Shown here: positions 35,544 through 43,606 of the stretch, in pieces | Position numbering within the stretch: position 1 is the stretch's first letter | Layout of the letters: each line of letters starts with the position of its first letter | DNA from: Nocardioides soli | GTDB taxonomy: Bacteria > Actinomycetota > Actinomycetes > Propionibacteriales > Nocardioidaceae | Assembly (NCBI RefSeq): GCF_014191495.1 | Contig: NZ_JACHWR010000001.1 | Span: 1,612,001 to 1,676,000 of the forward strand | Reading direction: 5' to 3' | Length of the DNA stretch: 64,000 nt | The notes under the pieces: model-generated | What the model was told of the DNA's origin: nothing | The model's input: only the letters and a program-made list of their open reading frames with translations | Databases searched by the model: none | Made by a program: the position numbers and the translations under genes

Positions 35544-36203
35544 TCAGCGCTGCTGGTCGCCGAGCAGGCGGCTGGCGAGCACCGCGGCCTGGGTGCGGCG
35601 CTCGAGCCCGAGCTTGGAGAGGATGCTCGAGACGTAGTTCTTCACGGTCTTCTCCGCGAGGAACATCCGCTCGCCGATCTGCCGGTTGGTCAGGCCCTCG
35701 GCGATCAGCGCGAGCAGCTTGCGCTCCTGCTCGGTCAGCTCGGCGAGCTCGGGGGCGACCGTCTGCGGGTGGCGCACCCGCTCGAGCACCTTCGCGGTCA
35801 TGCTCGGGTCGATCAGCGACTTGCCCTCGGCCACCTGCCGGACCGCGTCGACCAGGTCCGCGCCGCGGATCTGCTTGAGCACGTAGCCCGACGCGCCGGC
35901 CATGATCGCCGCGAACAGCGCCTCGTCGTCGTCGTACGACGTGAGGATCAGCCCCCGGATCGACGGGTCCACCGCGCGCACGGTGCGGCACACCTCGATG
36001 CCCGAGCCGTCGGGCAGCCGGGCGTCGAGCACGGCCACGTCGGGACGCAGCGCCGGGATCCGGTTGGCGGCGTCGACCGCCGAGCCCGACTCCCCCACGA
36101 CCTCGATGTCGTCGTTGCTCTCCAGCAGTGCGCGCAGGCCCTCGCGGACGACCTCGTGGTCGTCGAGCAGGTAGACGCGGACCTTGCGGGACTCCTCGGT
36201 CAT
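35544..36203 (-). CDS. devR: DevR/DosR-like NarL-family response regulator
   Basis: 219 residues. Receiver: DD at 14-15, phospho-acceptor D60 (VAVLDARLPDG), S/T switch in LTSYDD, K110. DNA-binding domain: LTEQERKLLALIAEGLTNRQIGERMF and AEKTVKNYVSSILSKLGLERRTQAAV, almost word for word the DevR recognition region. It should bind DevR-type boxes and drive the hypoxia/NO response. It lies convergent with devS rather than in an operon with it. Confidence 0.9.
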   Translation of the reverse strand: MTEESRKVRVYLLDDHEVVREGLRALLESNDDIEVVGESGSAVDAANRIPALRPDVAVLDARLPDGSGIEVCRTVRAVDPSIRGLILTSYDDDEALFAAIMAGASGYVLKQIRGADLVDAVRQVAEGKSLIDPSMTAKVLERVRHPQTVAPELAELTEQERKLLALIAEGLTNRQIGERMFLAEKTVKNYVSSILSKLGLERRTQAAVLASRLLGDQQR

Positions 36204-36230
36204 GGGCCATGTCTATCAGCCCGCCGTCCG

Positions 36231-36293
36231 CGTCGAGACACCCGAACTGGCTCTCGGGGGCATCGATCTGGAGCCATTCCAGGTGTCTCGACG
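36231..36293. terminator. Hairpin downstream of the cyd operon
   Basis: Perfect 12-bp arms cgtcgagacacc (36231-36242) and its complement (36282-36293), with a nested ggctc/gagcc stem. It lies between the end of the cydDC gene and the start of devR and should isolate the two transcripts. Confidence 0.65.
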
Positions 36294-36295
36294 AC

Positions 36296-39200
36296 TCACC
36301 CCAGGCTGAGCACCCGGTCGACCCGGTCCAGGCCGGCCTCGGCGTGGGTGATCCAGACGACCGTGCGCCCGTCGCCGCGCGACAGCACCTCGGCGGCCAG
36401 GTCCTCCGCGATCGCCCCGTCGAGGTGGGCGGCCGGCTCGTCGAGCACCAGCACCGGCTGGTCGGCGAGCAGCGACCGCGCGATGGCGATCCGGGCCCGC
36501 TCGCCGCCGGAGACCTGCGCATGGCCGTCGCCGAGCCAGCTGTCGAGGCCGTCGGGCAGCGAGTCGAGCCAGTCGCCGAGCCGCGCCTGCCGCAGCGCGG
36601 CCTCGACGTCGCCGTCGGTGGCGGTGGGCCGGGCCAGCCGGACGTTCTCGGCGAGCGTGGTGGCGAAGATGTGCGGGTCGTCGTCGACCAGCCCGACGGT
36701 GCGGCGTACGTCGTCGAGCGACACGTCCGGCAGGGGCTGACCGCCGAGGCGGACCGTGCCGTCGATCGGATCCACGAACCTCATCAGCAGCGCCGCGAGC
36801 GTGCTCTTGCCGCACCCGGTCGGTCCGACCACCCCGAGCCGGTCGCCGGGCCGCAGCACCAGATCGAGATCGCGGAGCACCGGGCGACCGTCCCAGCCGG
36901 CCGCGACCGCCTCGAGCGCCACGGTGGCACCGGCGGGCGGGACCGGCGTGGCGGGCGACGCGACCGCGGGGGCGCGAGCGGCCAGCGCCGCGAGCCGCTC
37001 CTCGGCGGCCCGGGTGCGTGCGGCCAGGGCACCGGCGTCGGCCAGCGACGCCGCGACCTCGCCGAGCGCGAGCGGCAGCAGCACCAGCAGGGCGAGCATC
37101 GGGCCCGACACGGTGCCGGTCAGCAGCGGGGCCGAGACGGCGACGCCGAGTCCCGAGCAGACCAGCACCAGCGCCCGGCCGCCGGCGAGCCAGGTCGCGG
37201 CCGCGACGGTACGCCGACCGAGGTCGGCGCCCAGCGCGGAGACGGCACCGACCGCGCGCTCCTCGGCCTGCCACATCGCGAGCTCGCTCGCGGTCTGGGT
37301 CGCCTCGACGACCGCGTCGGAGAGCCGGGCGCGGATCGCGACCGCGTCGCGCTCGGCCCGCCCGGCCCCGGTGCGCGCCAGCACGTAGCCCGCGGCACCG
37401 GCCGCGCAGACGCCCAGCAGCACCGGCAGCACGACCGGAGCCAGGAAGGCCACGAACACCACCGCGATCGCCGCCGTGAGCGCGAAGCCGCGCACCGGCA
37501 TCCGCACCCGCAGCTCCCGGTCGAGCACGGCGTCGACGTCGTCGACCACGGCCGCCAGCACGTCGCCGCGCCGCCGGCCGAGCGCGCCCGGCGTCAACGG
37601 CACGACCGCGTCGTACACCGCGACCCGCCGGTCGGCGAGCAGCCGCAGCACGACGTCGTGGGAGCGCAGGCGCTCGGCGTAGCGCAGCACCGGCCGCGCG
37701 ATGCCGAAGGCCCGCACGCCGACGATCGCGACCATCAGGGTCAGGATGGCGGGCTGGTACGACGCCTGGACGATCAGCCATCCGGCGGTGGCGGTCAGCG
37801 CCACCCCTGACGCCGAGGCCAGGCCGCCGAGCACGGTCGGCAGAAGAAGGCCACGACGGGGCCGCTCGGCCGGCGGCTCCGGCGCCGCGGGGCGGGCGGC
37901 CACCGACGCACCCCGCACCGGCAGCACGGGCTGGGGCGCCGGCAGGGTCACGACCCGATCGGCGAGGGCGACGAGCGCGGGCCGGTGGGCGACGACCACG
38001 ACCGCGCTCCGCCGGCCCAGCTCCTGGACCACCTCGGCGATCACCCGCTCGGTCTCCGCGTCGAGGTGGGCGGTCGGCTCGTCGAGCAGCACGTAGGGTC
38101 GCTCGGCGAGCACCACCCGGGCGAGCGCCAGGCGGGCCCGCTCCCCGGCCGACAGCGTCGTGCCGTCCTCGCCGAGCCGGGTGTCGGGATCCATCGGCAG
38201 CGCGACCGTCTCGAGCGCGGCGAGCAGCTGCTCGCGGCTCGCCGACGGCACCGCGAGCCGCAGGTTGTCGGCAATCGTCCCGGCGACGAAGACCGGGCGC
38301 TGCGGCAGCCACGCGATCCGGTCGCGGGTCGGCCCGTGCACGACGCCCGACGTCGGCTCGAGGAGCCCGGCCAGCACCGCGAGCAGCGTGGACTTCCCGC
38401 AGCCCGACGCGCCGGTCACGGCCAGCACGCCCCGGTCGGGGACGGCGAGGCTGACGTCGTCGAGCGCGGGTACGGCGCGGCCGGGCCGCAGCACGGAGAC
38501 GTGATCGAGCCGCAGCGCGCCGGGACGGCGGTGCGGGGTCGGATCGTCGGCGTCGACCAGGTCGCTGGCCGCCTCGAACGTCGCGACGCCCTCGGCCGCG
38601 GCGTGGAACTCCGCGCCGACCCGGCGCAGCGGCCAGTAGGCCTCCGGCGCCAGCAGCAGCACGACCAGCGCGGTCTCCAGGTCCAGCGAGCCGTTGGCGA
38701 GCCGGATGCCGACGGTCACCGCGACCAGCGCGACCGACAGCGTCGCGACCAGCTCGAGCACCGCCGAGGAGGCGAACGCGATCTGCAGCGTCTCCACGGT
38801 CCGGCGCCGGTAGCGGTCGGTGATCGCCCGGATCGTCGCCGACTGCGCCTCGGCCCGGCGGAAGGCGACCAGCGTGGGCAGGCCGCGCATGACGTCGAGG
38901 AAGTGTCCCGACAGCGACGCGAGGGCCCGCCACTGCGAGCGCGCGCGGTCCTGGGTGGCGAGCCCGACCAGGATGCCGAACACGGGGATCAGCGGCAGCG
39001 TCGCCAGCACGATCAGCGCGCTCATCGGGTCCTGGGTCGCGATCGCGACCAGGGTGACCACCGGCAGCACGCCGGCCAGCACCAGCGCGGGCACGTAGCG
39101 GGTCAGGTACGGCTCGGCCGCGGTCACGCCGCGGGTGGCGAGGCCCGCGAGCTCGCCCGTCGACCGGCCCGCTCCTCCGTCGTCCCCGCCACGCCCCAGG

Positions 39201-39490
39201 ATCGCGCGCACGACCCGGCGACGTACGTCGGCGCCGACGACCGCGGCCGCCCGGGCCGCCATGGTGTCGGTCGTCCAGCCCACCGCCGCCCGGGCCGCGA
39301 ACACCGCCGCCACCACGATCGCCCAGGTCGTCACGCCGACCCCGTCGAGGGCGGCCAGGATCAGCTCGGTCACCGCCCAGGCCTGGCCGACCAGCAGACC
39401 GCTGGCGACCACGCCCGCGACCAGCACGACGACGAGCTGGCGCCGGGCGGGCGCCAGCTGTCGTCGTACCCGGGGGTCGGTGGGCCTCAT
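36296..39490 (-). CDS. cydDC: Fused CydD-CydC ABC exporter for cytochrome bd assembly
   Basis: 1064 residues, two complete type I ABC half-transporters in one polypeptide. The CydD half (about 1-530) has Walker A GASGCGKST, signature LSAGERARLAL and Walker B LLDEPTAHLD. The CydC half (about 560-1064) has GPTGCGKST, VSGGERARIAI and LDEPAAHLD. No stop separates them. In E. coli these are two genes; the complex exports glutathione and cysteine for bd oxidase maturation. In a mycothiol-using organism the thiol exported is presumably cysteine or another thiol. The ATG overlaps the cydB stop by four bases. Confidence 0.92.
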   Translation of the reverse strand: MRPTDPRVRRQLAPARRQLVVVLVAGVVASGLLVGQAWAVTELILAALDGVGVTTWAIVVAAVFAARAAVGWTTDTMAARAAAVVGADVRRRVVRAILGRGGDDGGAGRSTGELAGLATRGVTAAEPYLTRYVPALVLAGVLPVVTLVAIATQDPMSALIVLATLPLIPVFGILVGLATQDRARSQWRALASLSGHFLDVMRGLPTLVAFRRAEAQSATIRAITDRYRRRTVETLQIAFASSAVLELVATLSVALVAVTVGIRLANGSLDLETALVVLLLAPEAYWPLRRVGAEFHAAAEGVATFEAASDLVDADDPTPHRRPGALRLDHVSVLRPGRAVPALDDVSLAVPDRGVLAVTGASGCGKSTLLAVLAGLLEPTSGVVHGPTRDRIAWLPQRPVFVAGTIADNLRLAVPSASREQLLAALETVALPMDPDTRLGEDGTTLSAGERARLALARVVLAERPYVLLDEPTAHLDAETERVIAEVVQELGRRSAVVVVAHRPALVALADRVVTLPAPQPVLPVRGASVAARPAAPEPPAERPRRGLLLPTVLGGLASASGVALTATAGWLIVQASYQPAILTLMVAIVGVRAFGIARPVLRYAERLRSHDVVLRLLADRRVAVYDAVVPLTPGALGRRRGDVLAAVVDDVDAVLDRELRVRMPVRGFALTAAIAVVFVAFLAPVVLPVLLGVCAAGAAGYVLARTGAGRAERDAVAIRARLSDAVVEATQTASELAMWQAEERAVGAVSALGADLGRRTVAAATWLAGGRALVLVCSGLGVAVSAPLLTGTVSGPMLALLVLLPLALGEVAASLADAGALAARTRAAEERLAALAARAPAVASPATPVPPAGATVALEAVAAGWDGRPVLRDLDLVLRPGDRLGVVGPTGCGKSTLAALLMRFVDPIDGTVRLGGQPLPDVSLDDVRRTVGLVDDDPHIFATTLAENVRLARPTATDGDVEAALRQARLGDWLDSLPDGLDSWLGDGHAQVSGGERARIAIARSLLADQPVLVLDEPAAHLDGAIAEDLAAEVLSRGDGRTVVWITHAEAGLDRVDRVLSLG

Positions 39491-40503
39491 GTCGCGGTCT
39501 CGAGCTCCGCGTCGGCGATGTGATGCATGGAGATCCGCTTGCGGAAGATCCAGTAGCTCCAGGCCTGATAGCCGAGCACGATCGGCAGGAAGATCGCGGC
39601 GACGATCGTCATCACCTTGAGCGTGTAGTCGGTCGCGGAGGCGTTGCTGGTCGTCAGCGAGTACAGCGCGTCCGTCGTCGACGGCATGACGTCGGGGAAG
39701 AGCCCGACGAAGAGGCCCGCCACCGCGAGCGCGATGCACGCGAAGGTGCCGATGAAGGCCCAGCCCTCACGGGCGACGTACGCCGTGGCGATGCCGCCGA
39801 CCAGCGCCAGCGCGGCGAGCACGAACAGCACGGCGGAGCCGGCGTTGCCGGTCAGCGTCTGCGCCCAGATCAGGAAGACGACCGCCGCGACCGCCGCCGC
39901 CAGGCCGCTGCGCACCGCGACCGTGCGGGCCCGGTGCCGGATGTCGCCGTCGGTCTTGAGCGCCAGGAACATCGCGCCGTGGGTCAGGAACAGCAGCAGC
40001 GTCACGACGCCGCCGAGCAGCCCGAACGGGTTGAGCAGCGTGAAGATGGTGCCGGTGAACTCCTTGTCGGCGTCGATCGGCACGCCGCGCACGATGTTCG
40101 CGAACGCCACGCCCCACAGGAACGCCGGGACGTAGGAGCCGACGATGATCGCCCGGTCCCACCACGAGTGCCAGGCGGCCTCGGGCCGCTGGTGGCGGTA
40201 CTCGAACGCGAGCCCGCGCACGATCAGGGCCACCAGGATCAGCAGCAGCGGTAGGTAGAACCCGCTGAACAGCGTGGCGTACCACTCAGGGAAGGCCGCG
40301 AACGTCGCGCCGCCCGCGGTGAGCACCCACACCTCGTTGCCGTCCCAGACCGGACCGATCGTGTTGATCATGATGCGCCGCTCGCGGTCGTCGCGCGCCA
40401 GCCAGGGCAGCAGCATCCCGACGCCGAAGTCGAAGCCCTCCAGGCAGAAGTAGCCGATCCAGAGGACGGCGATCAGGGTGAACCAGACAGTGGTGAGCTC
40501 CAT
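39487..40503 (-). CDS. cydB: Cytochrome bd oxidase subunit II
   Basis: 338 residues, about eight to nine transmembrane helices. The opening WFTLIAVLWIGYFCLEGFDFGVG and GPVWDGNEVW are the subunit II signatures; the latter sits near the quinone/haem region. It is 27 bases downstream of cydA and overlaps cydDC. With CydA it forms a high-affinity quinol oxidase that works at low oxygen and resists NO. Confidence 0.96.
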   Translation of the reverse strand: MELTTVWFTLIAVLWIGYFCLEGFDFGVGMLLPWLARDDRERRIMINTIGPVWDGNEVWVLTAGGATFAAFPEWYATLFSGFYLPLLLILVALIVRGLAFEYRHQRPEAAWHSWWDRAIIVGSYVPAFLWGVAFANIVRGVPIDADKEFTGTIFTLLNPFGLLGGVVTLLLFLTHGAMFLALKTDGDIRHRARTVAVRSGLAAAVAAVVFLIWAQTLTGNAGSAVLFVLAALALVGGIATAYVAREGWAFIGTFACIALAVAGLFVGLFPDVMPSTTDALYSLTTSNASATDYTLKVMTIVAAIFLPIVLGYQAWSYWIFRKRISMHHIADAELETAT

Positions 40504-40530
40504 GACTCGGTCTCCTCGTCCCTCTCGTCC

Positions 40531-42000
40531 TCAGTAGGCGAACGCCAGCGGGCGGTCTTCGTCGTCGTCGCTGCCGCGCAGCGCCGGGTTCGGTGGCTCC
40601 TCGAAGTCGTCGGGGCCCTTCTTGATCACCCGGAGCAGCAGGCCGACCTCGATGATCGCGAGCACGCCGTACAGGCCGGTGAGGGTGATGATCGAGATCC
40701 AGGCCTCGGTCGTGCTGACGCCCGGGGAGACGCCGCGGCCGACGTTCATCATCCCGAAGACCACCCACGGCTGCCGGCCCATCTCGGTGAAGATCCAGCC
40801 GGCGGAGTTGCCGAGCAGCATCAGGATCGGGGTGGCGATGGCCATCCGCCCGAACCACTTCGACGTCGGCACCCGGCCCTTGCGGGTCAGGAAGAGGATC
40901 AGCCCGGCGAAGAAGGCCGCGACCACGCCGAAGCCGATCATGTAGCGGAAGGTCCAGTAGGTGACGGGGATGATCGGCGTGTACTCACCCGACGGGTCGT
41001 AGTACGCGGCCCCCGGGTCCTGGCCGTAGGTCTCGCGGTACTCCTCGCGCAGGTCGTTGATGCCGTGCACCTCGCCGTCGAAGCTGCCGGTGCCGAGGAA
41101 GGACAGCAGGCACGGCACGGTGATCGAGAACTTCTCCTCCTTGCCGTCCGGCGTCCCGATCGTGAAGATCGAGAACGGCGCGCAGGACTCCTCGGTGTCG
41201 TAGAGCGCCTCCGCGGCCGCCATCTTCATCGGCTGGACCTCGGTCATGATCTTGCCCTGGAAGTCGCCGCTGACCGCGACGCCGATGCCGGCCACGAGCA
41301 CCACCCACGCCCCGAGGCGGATGCCCATCCGGTACATCGGCCGGTCCTCGATCTTGATCCGCTCCCGCTTGCCGGCCCGGAGGTAGAGCCACGCGCTGAC
41401 GCCCAGGATGAAGGCGGCGGCGGTCATGTACGCCGCGAAGATCACGTGCGGGAAGGTGACGAGCTGGACCTTGTTGAACATCACGGCGGCGAAGTCCGTC
41501 AGCTCGGCGCGCCCGGTCTCGGGGTTGTAGGTGTGGCCGACCGGGTGCTGCATCCAGGAGTTCGCGGCGAGGATGAACCAGCTGCTCGCGAGGGTGCCGA
41601 AGTGCACGATCCACATGCAGCCGGCGTGCAGCGCCCGCGGCAGCTTGTCCCACCCGAAGATCCACAGCCCGAGGAACGTCGACTCCAGGAAGAACGCCAG
41701 CAGCGCCTCGATGGCGAGCGGCGCGCCGAAGACGTCGCCGACGAAGCGGGAGTAGTCCGACCAGTTCATGCCGAACTGGAACTCCTGCACGATGCCGGTC
41801 ACCACGCCGATCGCGAAGTTGATCAGCATCAGCTTGCCGAAGAACTTCGTCAGTCGCAGCCACTCGGGCTTCCTCGTGCGCAGCCAGAGCGTCTCCATCA
41901 CCGCGACCAGGGCCGTCAGCCCGATGGTCAGCGGGACGAACAGGAAGTGGTAGACGGTCGTGATGCCGAACTGCCACCGGGCGATGTCGAGGATGTCCAC
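40531..42000 (-). CDS. cydA: Cytochrome bd oxidase subunit I
   Basis: 489 residues. H18 in VYHFLF is the haem b595 ligand. H in the region after SWFILAANSWMQHPVG and the Met in GWIFTEMGRQPW supply further haem ligands. The Q-loop is short, so it is the qOR-S type usual in Gram-positives. First gene of the cydA-cydB-cydDC operon. The upstream region holds a near-consensus Rex site and a promoter. Confidence 0.97.
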   Translation of the reverse strand: MDILDIARWQFGITTVYHFLFVPLTIGLTALVAVMETLWLRTRKPEWLRLTKFFGKLMLINFAIGVVTGIVQEFQFGMNWSDYSRFVGDVFGAPLAIEALLAFFLESTFLGLWIFGWDKLPRALHAGCMWIVHFGTLASSWFILAANSWMQHPVGHTYNPETGRAELTDFAAVMFNKVQLVTFPHVIFAAYMTAAAFILGVSAWLYLRAGKRERIKIEDRPMYRMGIRLGAWVVLVAGIGVAVSGDFQGKIMTEVQPMKMAAAEALYDTEESCAPFSIFTIGTPDGKEEKFSITVPCLLSFLGTGSFDGEVHGINDLREEYRETYGQDPGAAYYDPSGEYTPIIPVTYWTFRYMIGFGVVAAFFAGLILFLTRKGRVPTSKWFGRMAIATPILMLLGNSAGWIFTEMGRQPWVVFGMMNVGRGVSPGVSTTEAWISIITLTGLYGVLAIIEVGLLLRVIKKGPDDFEEPPNPALRGSDDDEDRPLAFAY

Positions 42001-42054
42001 CGTGCTGTCTCCGCTCCCAGGTCGTCGTGCGCGCCACAGCGCGCACCCACGCTA

Positions 42055-42068
42055 GGGACGACGGTCGC
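42055..42068. promoter_or_regulatory. DevR-box-like sequence upstream of cydA
   Basis: GGGACGACGGTCGC matches GGGAC-N4-GTCCC at nine of ten fixed positions. It lies 55-68 bases before the cydA start, downstream of the inferred -10. The pattern is short and GC-rich, so chance occurrence is likely unless DevR binding is shown. Confidence 0.3.
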
Positions 42069-42102
42069 CCGCCCACCTGTGCCGGAAGATCTGCCAGACC
42101 GG

Positions 42103-42132
42103 GTCTAAGGTCCCGCCGTCCATCCTTGTGAA
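42103..42132 (-). promoter_or_regulatory. Inferred cydA promoter
   Basis: On the minus strand TTCACA (42132-42127) and TTAGAC (42108-42103) are separated by 18 bases. The -35 lies inside the Rex-like palindrome. The implied leader is about 95 bases. Confidence 0.45.
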
Positions 42133-42143
42133 ACTTTTCTCAA
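42126..42143. promoter_or_regulatory. Rex operator upstream of cydA
   Basis: TTGTGAAACTTTTCTCAA differs from the Rex consensus TTGTGAA-N4-TTCACAA at one position. Rex is the NADH/NAD-sensing repressor of cydABCD in Streptomyces and related genera. The site overlaps the inferred -35, which fits direct repression relieved at high NADH. Confidence 0.8.
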
Positions 42144-42225
42144 AGTCTGCGCCCGCCCCCCGACCCTTGACAAGAGGGGGTGCTCCGCCCCCTCCAGAAC
42201 GTGACCCGGGTCTCGTCCGCACGGG

Positions 42226-42283
42226 GGTTTCGAGACAGGCGCACGGTGGTTGAGGAGGTTGCGCTAGCAACCGTCTCGAAACC
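42226..42283. repeat. Palindromic repeat family A, composite copy next to GIY-YIG gene
   Basis: Starts with ggtttcgagac (42226-42236) and ends with its complement gtctcgaaacc (42273-42283). The right part is an inverted family A unit with core ggttgcgctagcaacc. It supplies the last codons and the TAG stop of the GIY-YIG gene. Confidence 0.85.
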
Positions 42284-42578
42284 ATCGATCCGTCGACGAG
42301 GTCCGTCGCTTCGCCAGCGCGGGAAGCCCGTCGAAGTCGCCTCGGATCAGCGCCTCCCGCTTCCTGCGGCTCCAGCCCTGGATCTGTTTCTCGAAGGCGA
42401 ACGCTTCCGTGACCGAGTCGTACTCGACGGCCCAGACGAGGTGTACGGGCCGGCGGCGCCGGGTGTACGCCGCACCGGCGGGATCGTTGTTGTGCTCCCA
42501 GATCCGCCGCTCGAGGTCGAACGTGCTGCCGACGTAGTAGGAACCGTCAGCACATTCGACGATGTACGTCCAAGGCAT
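42264..42578 (-). CDS. Small GIY-YIG nuclease embedded in repeats
   Basis: 104 residues from ATG at 42578. The GIY-YIG fold is seen as YIVECADGSYYVG, the catalytic Arg of DLERRIWEHN, then FEKQIQGWSRRKREALI with the metal-binding Glu of the small UPF0213/YhbQ-like group. The last residues (WFRDGC) and the stop are encoded by a family A repeat. Further copies stand 63 bases upstream. The function of stand-alone YhbQ-like proteins is poorly known. Confidence 0.85.
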   Translation of the reverse strand: MPWTYIVECADGSYYVGSTFDLERRIWEHNNDPAGAAYTRRRRPVHLVWAVEYDSVTEAFAFEKQIQGWSRRKREALIRGDFDGLPALAKRRTSSTDRWFRDGC

Positions 42579-42640
42579 GGCGCGAGCCTGCGCCGCCCCA
42601 GGTGTACGCCGCAACCGCGCCGCTCGGACCTGTGGACGGA

Positions 42641-42684
42641 GGTTTCGAGACAGGCGCTAGCGCGCCTTCCTCAACCACCGACGG
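42641..42684. repeat. Palindromic repeat family A, copy 1
   Basis: Unit ggtttcgagac + core aggcgctagcgcgcct + tcctcaaccaccgacgg. The core forms a 6-bp stem with a TAGC loop. Confidence 0.9.
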
Positions 42685-42690
42685 CTTGGT

Positions 42691-42734
42691 GGTTTCGAGA
42701 CAGGCGCTAGCGCGCCTTCCTCAACCACCGACGG
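42691..42734. repeat. Palindromic repeat family A, copy 2
   Basis: Direct 44-bp copy of 42641-42684, offset by 50 bases, identical in the shared unit. Confidence 0.9.
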
Positions 42735-42738
42735 CCCA

Positions 42739-42778
42739 CGGTGGTTGAGGAGGTTGCGCTAGCAACCGTCTCGAAACC
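42739..42778. repeat. Palindromic repeat family A, copy 3 (inverted)
   Basis: Inverted unit. Read on the minus strand it is ggtttcgagac + core ggttgctagcgcaacc + tcctcaaccaccg. Three stem pairs differ from copies 1 and 2 but all remain paired. Confidence 0.9.
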
Positions 42779-42794
42779 ACCGAGCCATCGGACC

Positions 42795-43601
42795 TCAGCG
42801 GTCGTCGGTGAACTCCGCCGGACGGCGCTCCTTGCGGGCCCGGGTGGCCTCCTCGAAGTTGCCGGTCAGCAGCCGCAGGTAGAGCTGCCCCAGCCCCTCG
42901 GTCGGCAGGTAGGACTCCAGACCGCCCGCGGCGATGCCGGCGTGCAGCGTCTTCTTGGTGAGCTCGATGCCCGGCTGCGAGAAGCCCGCGATCCGCCGTC
43001 CCGTCTCGACGGCGGCGGCGACCACGTCGTCGTGCACGCCCGACACCAGGCCGATCCGCTCGGCCTCCTCGGCCGTGACGTCGCGACCGGTGAGCATGAT
43101 GTCCGCCGCGCGGGTCGAGCCGACGGCGCGCGGCAGCAGGTAGCTGAGGCCGAGCTCGCTGGCGGTGAGGCCGTTGTTGATGCCGGCCGCGCGGAAGTAC
43201 GCCGAGGGCGCGGCCAGACGGAGGTCGCAGGCGAGCGCGAGGCACAGCCCGCCGCCGATCGCGGCGCCGTTGACCGCCGCGATGACGGGCTGGCGCAGCT
43301 GGCGGATCGCGAGGATCACGCCCTCCAGCGCCTCCATCGCCCGCAGCGCGTACGTCGGTCGCGTCACCCCCGCTACACCCGGAGGGACGCCCGCCGACTC
43401 CTGGTCCGCGCCCGAGCAGAAGCCCGCGCCGGCGCCGGTGACGACCACGGCGCGGACGACGTTGTCGTGGCGGAGCTCGGCGAGCGTCTCGCCGAGGGGC
43501 ACCATCACCTCGAAGGCCATCGCGTTCATCCGCTCGGGCCGGTTGAGCGTGACGACGGCGACCTCGGGCACCGGCCGGTCGAGCAGGATGAAGCCGGCCA
43601 T
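42795..43601 (-). CDS. Enoyl-CoA hydratase/isomerase family protein
   Basis: 268 residues of the crotonase fold. The oxyanion-hole segments are GAGAGFCSGAD and AVNGAAIGGGLCLALACDLR. Instead of the two-Glu active site of enoyl-CoA hydratase, the second region reads FRAAGINNGLTASELGLSYLLPR, with a Glu in SELG. Third gene after DUF35 and thiolase (gap five bases), so it probably works in the same acyl-CoA degradation route. Confidence 0.87.
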   Translation of the reverse strand: MAGFILLDRPVPEVAVVTLNRPERMNAMAFEVMVPLGETLAELRHDNVVRAVVVTGAGAGFCSGADQESAGVPPGVAGVTRPTYALRAMEALEGVILAIRQLRQPVIAAVNGAAIGGGLCLALACDLRLAAPSAYFRAAGINNGLTASELGLSYLLPRAVGSTRAADIMLTGRDVTAEEAERIGLVSGVHDDVVAAAVETGRRIAGFSQPGIELTKKTLHAGIAAGGLESYLPTEGLGQLYLRLLTGNFEEATRARKERRPAEFTDDR

Positions 43602-43606
43602 CGCGC

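Noticed and set aside
36296..39490. Frameshift or missed gene boundary between cydD and cydC
   Set aside because: The frame is open throughout, with a plausible linker (about residues 530-560) and both halves complete.
42167..42172. Perfect TTGACA as a plus-strand -35
   Set aside because: No -10-like hexamer follows at 16-19 bases and no plus-strand gene starts nearby.
42641..42734. Two direct repeats 50 bases apart, as in a CRISPR array
   Set aside because: Only two direct copies, spacing nearly all repeat, an inverted third copy and no cas genes. They are palindromic dispersed elements.
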